13,877 nucleotides of DNA, taken from NCBI GenBank assembly GCA_023256555.1, contig JALRFB010000007.1:1-13877 (forward strand). Direction: 5' to 3'. A program made the position numbers and the translations under genes. Shown piece by piece: positions 1-8,500 of the stretch; position 1 is the first letter of the stretch; each line of letters begins with the position of its first letter. This stretch comes from Sediminibacterium sp. Its GTDB lineage: Bacteria; Bacteroidota; Bacteroidia; Chitinophagales; Chitinophagaceae. The notes beneath the pieces were generated by a model, which worked only from the letters and a program-made list of their open reading frames with translations, had not been told where the DNA came from and ran no database searches.

Positions 1-2
1 GT

Positions 3-164
3 ACCATTTTGTCTAGTAGCGATTATTATACAATAGAAGGTAAAGACCAGGATGGATGGCCCCATTTTAAGCAACTTAAGAACTTACCCATAATGAACAT
101 GATAGAGCAAGAGGCCTTCCTGAAAGACCATATTTTACTCTATTTTGATAACAATCAGTTCTAG
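3..164 (+). CDS. 3' end of an unidentified gene (partial)
   Basis: The frame is open from the left edge of the window to a TAG at 162-164 and encodes the last 53 residues of a protein, ending LLYFDNNQF. The segment is hydrophilic and charged, has no membrane segment, and shows no motif that I recognise. Codon use looks like that of the neighbouring genes, and no other frame here is open across the whole stretch. It ends 55 nt before gcvH, on the same strand, with a candidate promoter in the gap, so it is probably the last gene of the preceding transcription unit. No function can be assigned from this fragment. Confidence 0.5.
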   Translation, partial: TILSSSDYYTIEGKDQDGWPHFKQLKNLPIMNMIEQEAFLKDHILLYFDNNQF

Positions 165-168
165 TGGA

Positions 169-199
169 TTGTTTTTTTAGTGAATTTTACCAATCTTTG
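169..199 (+). promoter_or_regulatory. Candidate Bacteroidetes-type promoter for gcvH operon
   Basis: TTG at 169-171 is followed after 20 nt by AATCTTTG at 192-199. This matches the Bacteroidetes -33/-7 pattern (TTG, then TAnnTTTG), with one mismatch at the first position of the -7 box. Spacing is the same as in the stronger promoter before the methionine synthase genes. The predicted transcript would start near 205, about 15 nt before the gcvH start codon. Confidence 0.45.
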
Positions 200-219
200 C
201 AACAATTAAAAAATAGCAT

Positions 220-597
220 ATGCAATTCCCAGCTGAGTTACGTTACACGAAAGATCATGAGTGGATCAAATTAGAAGGCAACACTGCCACTATTGGTATT
301 ACAGATTTTGCTCAATCTGAATTAGGTGATATCGTTTATATCGATATTAATACAGTGGGATCTAGTTTATCTGCAGAAGCTGTATTTGGTACAGTGGAAG
401 CAGTAAAAACAGTAAGTGATTTATTTTTACCAGTTGCAGGAACTGTAGCTGAAGTAAATCCAGCATTGGCTGCACAACCAGAATTAGTCAATACAGATCC
501 ATACGGAGCAGGTTGGATGGTAAAAGTAACGGTAAATAATCCAGCAGATGTGGAAGCTTTATTGACAAGCGAAGCATATGCTCAATTGGTTCACTAA
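220..597 (+). CDS. gcvH: Glycine cleavage system H protein
   Basis: Full-length H protein (125 aa) of the glycine cleavage system. In this family a lipoyl group on a conserved lysine carries the aminomethyl intermediate from the P protein (GcvP) to the T protein (GcvT) and is reoxidised by dihydrolipoyl dehydrogenase. The sequence shows the typical N-terminus (RYTKDHEW, about residues 8-15), the ELGDIVYI strand, and the lipoylation motif [12 protein letters not shown] with lysine 63 as the predicted attachment site. The C-terminal part contains [13 protein letters not shown], also typical. The start at 220 gives the usual length and is preceded by an A-rich stretch and a candidate promoter, without a Shine-Dalgarno site. 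No other gcv gene is visible. The stop lies 8 nt before the next gene, suggesting co-transcription. Confidence 0.96.
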   Translation: MQFPAELRYTKDHEWIKLEGNTATIGITDFAQSELGDIVYIDINTVGSSLSAEAVFGTVEAVKTVSDLFLPVAGTVAEVNPALAAQPELVNTDPYGAGWMVKVTVNNPADVEALLTSEAYAQLVH

Positions 598-605
598 AAA
601 CTATC

Positions 606-974
606 ATGAAAAAATTAAGTAGCATTTGGCTGATTGCCGAAATTGCATTTATTTTTTACATGTTAACCATACCTGGAAATAATCTTCCAAGATTAAACTA
701 CTGGGGGCAAGATAAGATTGTACACATCATATTGTTTGGCTCTTTAATGTTTGCTGCATTGTTTCATTATGATCAATTAGAAACGGCTTTCTTTAAAACA
801 ACCAGAGCAAGAGCGCTTACAATGATTGTTTGTATTGTATACGGAATAGGTATGGAGTTTTATCAGAAATATTTTGTACCAACCCGCGGTTTTGAAGTAA
901 CAGATATGTTAGCAGATGCAGCGGGAGTTCTTTTAAGCCTACCATTGTATCAAAAACTAATGCGTCGAAAATAG
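606..974 (+). CDS. VanZ-like family membrane protein
   Basis: Small integral membrane protein (122 aa) resembling the VanZ-like family. VanZ itself is linked to low-level teicoplanin resistance, but most family members have no known role. The sequence shows a first hydrophobic segment at about residues 6-22, then the family signature GQDKIVHIILFGSLMFAAL (about 34-52) with conserved D-K-x-x-H at the membrane entry. A further hydrophobic segment lies near 69-82, and a C-terminal one follows VTDMLADAAGVLLSLPLY, where the D-x-x-A-D motif is typical. It starts 8 nt after gcvH and ends 1 nt before the MarR gene, so it is probably translated from the same mRNA. A GcvH-VanZ pairing also occurs in other Bacteroidetes, from memory. 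Family call fairly secure, function unknown. Confidence 0.8.
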   Translation: MKKLSSIWLIAEIAFIFYMLTIPGNNLPRLNYWGQDKIVHIILFGSLMFAALFHYDQLETAFFKTTRARALTMIVCIVYGIGMEFYQKYFVPTRGFEVTDMLADAAGVLLSLPLYQKLMRRK

Positions 975-975
975 C

Positions 976-1431
976 ATGGGGATAGAAAAAGACATACAAC
1001 AACCTAATTTCAGAAACGAATACCAGAAACTGGGTATCAATATTATGTACACTGCCAATTGGCTAAATGAAAAAATTTCAAGTGTACTTTCACAAGAAGA
1101 TATTACTCAACAACAATACAATATATTAAGAATACTTCGTGGAGCCGAAAAACCATTGAGTACTTTACAAATAAGATCACGCATGTTGGATAAAATGAGT
1201 GACACAAGTAGAATTGTGGACAGATTAGTGGCTAAAGAATTAGTCGAAAAAAATACCTGCCCTTCAGATAAAAGATTAGTAGATGTAGTACTTTCTAAAA
1301 AAGGATTTGCTGTTTTAGAAAAATTAGATTTGCTTAACAATCATTTAGATTCACTGATGAAAGGCATTAGCGAAAAAGAGGCTAGTACATTAAATCAGCT
1401 GCTAGACCAAATAAGAGACGCTTCAAAATAA
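976..1431 (+). CDS. MarR family winged-helix transcriptional regulator
   Basis: A 151-aa protein with the layout of the MarR family of dimeric winged-helix DNA-binding proteins, which usually repress nearby genes and often respond to small phenolic ligands. An N-terminal helix for dimerisation is followed by the core (ITQQQYNILRIL, about 39-50). The recognition helix region is MLDKMSDTSRIVDRLVAKELV (about 70-91), and the wing contains the characteristic D-K-R motif (CPSDKRLVDVVLSKKG, about 94-110). The C-terminal helices complete the dimer domain. It starts 1 nt after the VanZ-like stop and ends 7 nt before the GHL10 gene, so it sits inside an operon rather than divergently from a target. Its targets cannot be told from the sequence; autoregulation of the gcvH promoter region is possible, but no clear palindrome was found there. 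Confidence 0.88.
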   Translation: MGIEKDIQQPNFRNEYQKLGINIMYTANWLNEKISSVLSQEDITQQQYNILRILRGAEKPLSTLQIRSRMLDKMSDTSRIVDRLVAKELVEKNTCPSDKRLVDVVLSKKGFAVLEKLDLLNNHLDSLMKGISEKEASTLNQLLDQIRDASK

Positions 1432-1438
1432 TCCTATT

Positions 1439-2905
1439 ATGATTCAAAGAGTTTTATATAGCCTGCTTTTTGTAGGTTTTTTTATTTCTGTAAATGCGCA
1501 ACCTAGTAAATCAGATAAAAATGTATTTGAGTTTAGAGGAGTTTGGATAGCCACTGTTGAAAACATTGATTACCCGAGTAAAAGAGGACTAAGCAATGAG
1601 GAGCAAAAAGAAGAATTTATTGCACTATTAGATAAGCATCAACAAAATGGCATGAACGCCATTATCATGCAAATAAGACCAGCAGGAGATGCACTCTACC
1701 CTTCTGCATTAGAGCCATGGAGTGAATATTTAATGGGCAAGCAAGGACAAGGTCCAATTCCTTTTTACGATCCATTAGTCTTTATGATAGAAGAAACACA
1801 TAAGAGAGGTATGGAATTTCATGCATGGATCAATCCTTACAGAGCGGTATTCAATATCAATAAATCAAGTGTAGCGCCGAGTCATTTATCCAAAATGCAT
1901 CCAGAATGGTTTATCAATTTTGAAGGCAAGAAATATTTTAATCCTGGATTACCTGAAGTATGGGAGCATACCAATAAAGTAGTGACAGATATTTTGAAAA
2001 GATACGATGTGGATGCCATTCATATGGACGACTATTTCTATCCATATAGGGTTCCCAATAAAGATTTTCCAGATCAAGCTACTTATTTAAAATATACAAG
2101 AGGCTTAGACAAGGAAACTTGGAGAAGAAGCAATTGCGACACTATTATTAAGCAACTCAATGCAACCATTAGAAAAATAAAACCGGGTGTGCAATTTGGC
2201 ATCAGCCCTTTTGGTGTTTGGAGAAATAAATCAAAAGACCCAAGAGGAAGTGTTACTAGAGCGGGTCAGACAAATTATGATGATTTATACGCTGATATTT
2301 TATTGTGGTTAGAAAAAGGATGGATTGATTATGTGACACCACAATTGTATTGGGAGCATGGACATGCTTTAGCAGATTATGATGAATTAGTACAATGGTG
2401 GAATGACCATACATATGGGAAAGCATTGTATATCGGACATGGAATTTATAGAGCAGGAACCAATAGTACTTGGAAGGATCCAAATGAAATACCTTATCAA
2501 ATAAAAAAATTAAGAGCTCTTACAAATACAGGAGGAAGTGTATATTTTAGTAGCAATAGTTTTAAGAATAATCCTAATGGCTGGAATGATACCCTACAAC
2601 AAAATTATTATAAGAACCCTGCGATAATTCCTTCTTTGGTTCCACAATACAAAATGGCAACTCCCAATATAGAAAAGAAAACTGCTACAAGTTTTCAAAT
2701 AAATATGCCTAAATCAGCCCTGGTAAAATCTTTTGCAATCATTCAAAAAGAAGATGGAGTATACAGTGTTGCAAGTATGCTTGCAGCAGATACCAAAATA
2801 GTAAATCTGAATTCATTAGGCATTAATAGAAATGCTGGGAACCAATATTGGTTAATTGCTATTGGATTGCAAAATCAAATTAGCGAATATGTCGCCATCC
2901 CTTAA
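1439..2905 (+). CDS. Secreted GHL10 / DUF187 family glycosidase-like protein
   Basis: Exported protein (488 aa) of the glycosyl-hydrolase-like 10 group (GHL10, DUF187, YngK-like), predicted (beta/alpha)8-barrel enzymes acting on polysaccharides or cell-wall glycans. A signal peptide is visible (residues 1-20, cleavage probably after VNA before Q21). The barrel begins with FRGVWIATVENIDYPS (about 31-46) and continues through NAIIMQIRPAGDALYPS and FHAWINPYRA. The likely active-site strand is VDAIHMDDYFYPYR (about 191-204), with acidic D197 and D198. Later family motifs are FGISPFGVWRN and WIDYVTPQLYWE. After about residue 400 comes a small beta-rich tail, possibly Fn3-like. The substrate is unknown. 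The protein is probably periplasmic or outer-surface; no C-terminal secretion domain is obvious. Last gene of the gcvH run; its stop lies 4 nt from the stop of the convergent kup gene. Confidence 0.88.
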   Translation: MIQRVLYSLLFVGFFISVNAQPSKSDKNVFEFRGVWIATVENIDYPSKRGLSNEEQKEEFIALLDKHQQNGMNAIIMQIRPAGDALYPSALEPWSEYLMGKQGQGPIPFYDPLVFMIEETHKRGMEFHAWINPYRAVFNINKSSVAPSHLSKMHPEWFINFEGKKYFNPGLPEVWEHTNKVVTDILKRYDVDAIHMDDYFYPYRVPNKDFPDQATYLKYTRGLDKETWRRSNCDTIIKQLNATIRKIKPGVQFGISPFGVWRNKSKDPRGSVTRAGQTNYDDLYADILLWLEKGWIDYVTPQLYWEHGHALADYDELVQWWNDHTYGKALYIGHGIYRAGTNSTWKDPNEIPYQIKKLRALTNTGGSVYFSSNSFKNNPNGWNDTLQQNYYKNPAIIPSLVPQYKMATPNIEKKTATSFQINMPKSALVKSFAIIQKEDGVYSVASMLAADTKIVNLNSLGINRNAGNQYWLIAIGLQNQISEYVAIP

Positions 2906-2910
2906 GGGAT
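2897..2910. repeat. 14-bp palindrome over the convergent stop codons
   Basis: A perfect palindrome (ATCCCTTAAGGGAT) contains the stop of the GHL10 gene at 2903-2905 and ends on the first base of the kup stop codon (2910-2912 on the other strand). As RNA it could form a 5-bp stem with a TTAA loop on either strand. It is too short and lacks the clear T-tract needed to call it an intrinsic terminator. Confidence 0.3.
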
Positions 2911-4880
2911 TATTCAAACACACGTTTCAGATTTAAATTTTGATTGGCTTTAATAATCAACGGTACATGTTCAACCACTGTCATATCATTATCCAAACCA
3001 AAGGCTTTTTGATCACTCTGAGCTAATTGTTTGATATTGAAATAGGCATCCATAATAAAGTCTTCTTTAAAAGACAATTCATTTTCTATAGAGAAGAAGC
3101 TTTCAATGATAACATAAGTAATGTCTGCATGAAAATCCTTGCTTTTTAAAGATTCGTATTTGCTATATATGCCTAATTCTTGGCATTCATTCAATTCTTG
3201 CATTACTTTCTTAAAGCAAATATTAATTCTTGGTTGAATCCTAAAACCAATTTTAAAATCAACACGCATTACTTTATCATCTACTAGTTCACGTATACTA
3301 TATTCCATTCCATATGGAGAGTCTGTTCTATCAATATGTAAAAACCAATAAATGTCTGCGCGTTTTGGCTTACGGTTTAAAATAGAATCTATAATACGAT
3401 GTTCGATTTCTCTATGGTTATTTGCTTTGGTTAAGTATACCAAATGCGTTGCATATTTCGGAACATCTTTATCGGCACTTAAATCAGTCAATTGTTGCAA
3501 ATAATCTTTCAACTTCACAAAGTCCAAATATCTATTGGTAATTTTTCTTGCTCTATGCCAGATCATCATTACAAAAATCATACTCAAAGAAAATACGAAA
3601 GTGATATAACTTTCTTTAATCTTTACCACATTGGCAACAAAGAATGAAATTTCCACTAAACTGAAAATCGCAATTATAATCGCTACAGGTAAATGACCCC
3701 ATCTTCTTACATTCAATAAATAGAAATTCATTAAAATAGTGGTAGAGATCATGGTGATAATGATAGAGAAGCCATAAGCAGCTTCCATATGTTCACTTTT
3801 TCTAAAGAATAAACACATTGTGATACATCCAATCCATAATAAAAAGTTCAAAGAGGGAATATAAATTTGACCTTTTTGATCTGTTGGAAATTTAACAGTT
3901 ACTCTTGGCCAGAAGTTCAAACTGATTGCTTCGTTGATTAATGTGAAAGAACCACTTATCAAAGCTTGGCTTGCAATGATAGCTGCAATAGTAGCAACAC
4001 CAATACCAATTAACAAGAACCAATGTGGCATTATCTCATAAAAAGGATTTAGCCCTTCAATAGAAGTTCCAACATGTTGTAATAACCATGCTCCTTGGCC
4101 CATATAATTTAAGACTAATGCTAATTTGACAAACATCCAGCTTACTTGAATATTTTGACGTCCGCAATGTCCTAAATCACTATACAAAGCCTCAGCACCT
4201 GTTGTACATAAGAAAACTGCACCCAATAACCAGAAGCCTTTTGGATAATTGACTAATAAATCTATTGCATAATAAGGGTTGATCGATTTTAAGATACCCA
4301 TATGGCCAACAATTTGAGAAACACCCAATAACATAATCATTGAAAACCATAATAACATGATTGGACCAAATGCAAAACCTACAATTTTAGTCCCAAAACG
4401 TTGAAAGAAAAAAATCAAAGAAATAATGGCAATGACAATACCAATTGTTAAATTATTTCCTGGAACAATCACATTTTCTAAACCTTTCACTCCACCTAAA
4501 CCTTCAATTGCTGAAGCTACAGAAATGGGCGGAGTAATCATTCCATCCGCCAAAAGCATTGCTGCACCTATAATTGCGGGAATATAAATCCATTTTACAT
4601 ATCTTCTTATTAATGCAAAAAGAGAGAAAATTCCTCCCTCTCCTCTGTTGTCCGCTCTTAGCGTTAAAAAAACATATTTAAAAGTAGTTTGCAATGTCAG
4701 TGTCCAAAATACACAAGAAATAGCTCCGTACACCAATTGCTCGGTGACAATTCTGTTATTGATGATTGACTTGAATACGTATAAAGGAGAAGTTCCTATA
4801 TCACCGTAAATTATTCCTAGAGTTACAATTAATCCTGCTACAGAAAGTTTCTGTGCATGTCCGCCAGTTGTGTGTGCCAT
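2910..4880 (-). CDS. kup: Kup/Trk-type potassium uptake protein
   Basis: Inner-membrane K+ transporter of the KUP/HAK/KT family (656 aa from the chosen start), thought to import K+ with H+. The N-terminus carries the family hallmark GIIYGDIGTSPLYV (about residues 22-35), followed by DNRGEGGIFSLFALIRR (about 76-92), a conserved cytoplasmic loop. About twelve hydrophobic segments run to about residue 450, including ADGMITPPISVASAIEGL and TGAEALYSDLGHCGR, both typical. A hydrophilic cytoplasmic domain of some 200 residues follows. I chose the ATG at 4880 (MAHTTGGHAQKL) because a frame extended to a GTG at 4934 adds 18 residues unlike the family. The gene lies 94 nt downstream of the SRPBCC gene on the same strand and is convergent with the GHL10 gene. 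The leader has a small hairpin (see 4906-4928) but no obvious K+-related riboswitch. Confidence 0.95.
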   Translation of the reverse strand: MAHTTGGHAQKLSVAGLIVTLGIIYGDIGTSPLYVFKSIINNRIVTEQLVYGAISCVFWTLTLQTTFKYVFLTLRADNRGEGGIFSLFALIRRYVKWIYIPAIIGAAMLLADGMITPPISVASAIEGLGGVKGLENVIVPGNNLTIGIVIAIISLIFFFQRFGTKIVGFAFGPIMLLWFSMIMLLGVSQIVGHMGILKSINPYYAIDLLVNYPKGFWLLGAVFLCTTGAEALYSDLGHCGRQNIQVSWMFVKLALVLNYMGQGAWLLQHVGTSIEGLNPFYEIMPHWFLLIGIGVATIAAIIASQALISGSFTLINEAISLNFWPRVTVKFPTDQKGQIYIPSLNFLLWIGCITMCLFFRKSEHMEAAYGFSIIITMISTTILMNFYLLNVRRWGHLPVAIIIAIFSLVEISFFVANVVKIKESYITFVFSLSMIFVMMIWHRARKITNRYLDFVKLKDYLQQLTDLSADKDVPKYATHLVYLTKANNHREIEHRIIDSILNRKPKRADIYWFLHIDRTDSPYGMEYSIRELVDDKVMRVDFKIGFRIQPRINICFKKVMQELNECQELGIYSKYESLKSKDFHADITYVIIESFFSIENELSFKEDFIMDAYFNIKQLAQSDQKAFGLDNDMTVVEHVPLIIKANQNLNLKRVFE

Positions 4881-4905
4881 GAAGCAATTAATAAATTGAT
4901 AACAA

Positions 4906-4928
4906 AGTTTATGCTTTTTCGCATAACT
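4906..4928 (-). repeat. Inverted repeat in the kup leader
   Basis: On the minus strand, AGTTATGC, a 6-nt loop (GAAAAA) and GCATAAACT form an 8-bp stem with one bulged base, located 25-48 nt before the kup start codon. No U-tract follows, so it is not a terminator for the upstream SRPBCC gene. It could be an operator or a leader hairpin; the sequence alone does not say which. Confidence 0.25.
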
Positions 4929-4974
4929 AGGCACATAAATTCAAAGTATTTTAAAAAATCTTTCTAGTAATAAG

Positions 4975-5448
4975 CTAAGGCTTGTAAGCACCCCATAAAT
5001 CCAAAACTGCTTGATACCTAAAATCGAAAATGCCCTGCAATTGTCTTTTTACAAAAAGGGTATTCGCAATATCCCCTAAAATACCCATTGGAATCTTGTA
5101 ATGAACAATATCTTCCATAGCAACACCTCCAGGGATGGCTTTAAAATGATGTTGATGATGCCACATGGTATAGGGACCAAATCTTTGCTCGTCTACAAAA
5201 TAACTGCCTTCTTGCACATGGGTAATCTCAGTCATCCAGTACAAAGGGATACCCAAAACTGGTTTTACCGTGTATTCTATAATTTGGCCTGGGTACATTT
5301 TCTCCCCATGATGCTTACTAATAATATCAAAGCCCATATGAGATGGGGTTATTTTAGCAAGATTGGCAGGGCTACTAAAAAAATCCCAAGCAGTGTCTAA
5401 ACTAATAGGTATTTCTTGATAGGTATGGAGTGTATAAACTTTTGACAT
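4975..5448 (-). CDS. SRPBCC (START/Bet v1-like) domain protein
   Basis: A 157-aa soluble protein with the single-domain SRPBCC helix-grip fold, a deep hydrophobic pocket for lipids or other small ligands. The opening strand and helix read YTLHTYQEIPISLDTAWDFF (about 4-23), followed by SSPANLAKITPSHMGF, very typical of the ligand-binding SRPBCC group. GQIIEYTVKPVLGIPLYWMTEI and YFVDEQRFGPYTMWHHQHHF form the central sheet, and the protein ends with a long C-terminal helix. The start at 5448 (MSKVYTL) matches the domain edge; 5454 (MGM) is an alternative. A frame extended to 5586 would overlap the divergent helicase gene by 72 nt and adds unrelated residues, so I rejected it. It is divergent from the helicase (66-nt gap) and upstream of kup on the same strand. 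Ligand and role are unknown. Confidence 0.8.
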   Translation of the reverse strand: MSKVYTLHTYQEIPISLDTAWDFFSSPANLAKITPSHMGFDIISKHHGEKMYPGQIIEYTVKPVLGIPLYWMTEITHVQEGSYFVDEQRFGPYTMWHHQHHFKAIPGGVAMEDIVHYKIPMGILGDIANTLFVKRQLQGIFDFRYQAVLDLWGAYKP

Positions 5449-5514
5449 ACCCATATAACAATTCAAGCAGCTTTTTGTTGTAAGAATTAGGTATAAAGCA
5501 GTTAATTTTAACCC

Positions 5515-8500
5515 ATGATTACTAGAGCAGAACAGCAAGCAGCTTTTGAAAGCATTTATAAAAACCTGAACCAAGCCCAAAAACAAGCAGTCGATACCAT
5601 CGAAGGCCCGGTAATGGTGATTGCTGGACCAGGCACCGGAAAGACACAGATTTTGGGTGCCCGCATTGGAAAAATTTTATTAGAAACCGATACAGCTCCA
5701 GAAAATATTTTATGCCTTACCTATACAGATGCTGGTGCAATCGCTATGCGCAAAAGATTGGTGAGTTTTATTGGAACCAGTGCTTATAAAGTCAATATAT
5801 CCACTTTCCACTCTTTTTGTAATGATATCATTCAAGACAATTTATCACTGTTTGATAAAACTAGCTTGGATCCCATTTCGGAATTAGAGAAAATTGAGCT
5901 ATTAAAAAAACTAATTGATGGATTTGAAAAAAACAATCCACTCAAAAGATATAGAGGTGACGTTTATTTTGAAATGAGCAATTTGGCAAAGCTATTTAGT
6001 GCCATGAAAAAAGAAGGATGGACCAGTAGTTATTTAATAGAAAAAATAGACACATACATTCAAGAAATTCCTTTTAGAGAAGAATTTATCTATAAAAGAA
6101 AATACAAACAATTTGAAGCTGGATCATTAAAGCAGGGCCTAGTTGATATTGAGATGGAGAAAATGGAGAAATTAAAAGCGGCAGTTGCCAGCTTTGATGT
6201 CTACCAGTCATTAATGAAAAGTCATAATAGGTATGACTTTGACGATATGATCAATTGGGTATTAAATGCTTTTAATGAAAATAAAAATCTATTAGCCCAA
6301 TACCAAGAAAGGTATTTATATATTTTAGTAGACGAATTTCAAGACACCAGTGGAACACAAAATGCCCTTATAAAATTATTGGTGAACTATTGGGAGCAGC
6401 CTAATTTATTTGTTGTTGGAGATGACGATCAAAGCATATTTAGATTCCAAGGAGCAAACGTAGAAAACATGTTGCATTTTCAAAAAGATTATGTTCAAGA
6501 TGTGTTAATGATTGTCTTAGAAAACAATTACAGATCTACGCAACCCATTTTAGATGCATCTACTATCATTATTAATAATAATCAAGAAAGATTAGTTAAT
6601 AAAATTGAAGGTTTAGAGAAAAAATTAATTGCATCTAATCCAACATTACAAAATAATGCTACCACTCCTTCAATAGTATCCTATGGTGCTCCTCAAGAAG
6701 AAATGATGGATATCACTGAGCAGATTACAAAACTAATTGATTCAGGTGTTGTTCCACATGAGATTGCAGTATTATATAAAGAAAACAAATACGGAGAAGA
6801 TATTGCGCATTTTTTACAACAAAAAAACATACCCGTATTTACAAAAAGAACTGCCAATTTACTAGACCAAACCCTTATCCAACAAATCATCACATTGTTA
6901 GACTATCTGAATTGCGAATTAGATCAGTCTTACGAAGGTGGACATTTGTTATTTGAAATATTACATTTTAAATTTTGGAATATATCCCCTATTACAATCG
7001 CCCAATTAACTTTTGAGGCCAATCAATTAAAATATACCGATAAGTCGAATAGTTTTAGAAAAGTATTGGTAGATAAAACACAAGAAGTTCAAGCGGATTT
7101 GTTTTCGCAAGGTGGTTTAACAGAAGTTGCAAAAGCAATCAAGGTTTTAGAACACTTAATTGGCGAAGTAAATAATGTTACATTATTAAATTTAATAGAA
7201 CAGGTTTTACAAAAAACCGGAATCATTCAAGGTGTTTTAAAATCTGATAATAAGGCCTTTGAATTAGAAATGATCACTAAATTCTTTGACTTTATCAAAG
7301 AAGAAACTCACAGACACCCCAGCTTGAATTTAAAGACATTGGTAGAAATGTTACATCTGATGCAAAGAGAAGGCATTAGATTACCATTACCCATAACTAC
7401 CGGTGGCGCCACTGGAGTACATTTATTAACTACTCATGGATCTAAGGGTTTAGAATTTGAATATGTATTTGTTGCAGGGACCAACGCACATCTTTGGGAA
7501 AAGAAAAGGGCCTCCAATTCGATTGGATATACATTACCTGATACAGTATTAAGTAGTTTAGAAAACGCAGATGACAAAGAAGAATTAAGAAGATTGTTTT
7601 ATGTAGCGGTAACAAGAGCTAAAAAATATTTACAAGTATCTTTTAGTGCCAATAAATCAGATGGCAAAGAGGCAGAACCTAGTCAATTTATTATTGAAAT
7701 GATTGAAGGCAAAGAAACAAGCATTGTAAACAAAGATGTGGACGAAGAAATCAAAATGCAATATAAATTATTGCATTTGCAAACAGCACCGCAACCTGAG
7801 ATTGCACAATTAGAAGAAGATTTTATTACACCGAAGCTAGAGCATTTTACAATGAATGTAACAGCATTGAATAATTACCTAAAGTGCCCATTACATTTTT
7901 ACTATAATAGTTTAATCAGAGTGCCTTCTGGAAAATCGGAGGCAACCACTTTTGGTTCTGCTGTGCATGATGCCTTAAATAAACTATTTAGAAAAATGCA
8001 GGAGAGAAATAATCAATTCCCAACTATTGAAGAATTGGTGGAAGACTTTAATTACTACATGCAAAGACATAGAGAAGCATTTACACAAGTAGAATTTAAG
8101 AATAGAAAAGAACAAGGAGAAATGGTTTTAACCGATTATTACAATCAATATGTAGAAGGTTGGAATAAAGTAGTTACTACAGAATATAGAATAAGCAATG
8201 TGTTATTAAAAGGTATCCCATTAAAAGGGGCTATAGATAAAATTGAATTCAATGGGAAACAAGTAGTAGTAATAGACTACAAGACAGGAAGTGTTGAGAA
8301 TGCTAAAGAAAAATTATTAGCCCCTAATGAGAAGAATCCATTGGGAGGAGATTATTGGAGGCAGGCTGTGTTTTATAAAATCTTATTAAGAGGACATCCA
8401 AAAAATTGGGAAGTAGAAAGAGCTGAATTTGATTTTGTAGAACCCAATAAGAAAAAGGTTTTTGAAAAAATCGGGATAGCTATTTCAGAGGCAGACATAA

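Noticed and set aside
4881..4934. Extension of kup to a GTG at 4934
   Set aside because: The added 18 residues are not Kup-like, and the extension runs through the leader inverted repeat; the ATG at 4880 gives the usual N-terminus.
5101..5400. 99-codon frame on the plus strand inside the SRPBCC gene
   Set aside because: Antisense shadow of a recognisable gene, with no family motifs and an unnatural composition.
5449..5514. Divergent promoters and the repeat GTTAA-TT-TTAAC (5501-5512) between the SRPBCC and helicase genes
   Set aside because: No pair of elements with correct spacing on either strand; the repeat is short and pure A/T apart from its ends.
5449..5586. Upstream extension of the SRPBCC gene on the minus strand to a start at 5586
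   Set aside because: It overlaps the first 72 nt of the helicase gene and adds residues unrelated to the SRPBCC domain, whose natural N-terminus is at 5448.
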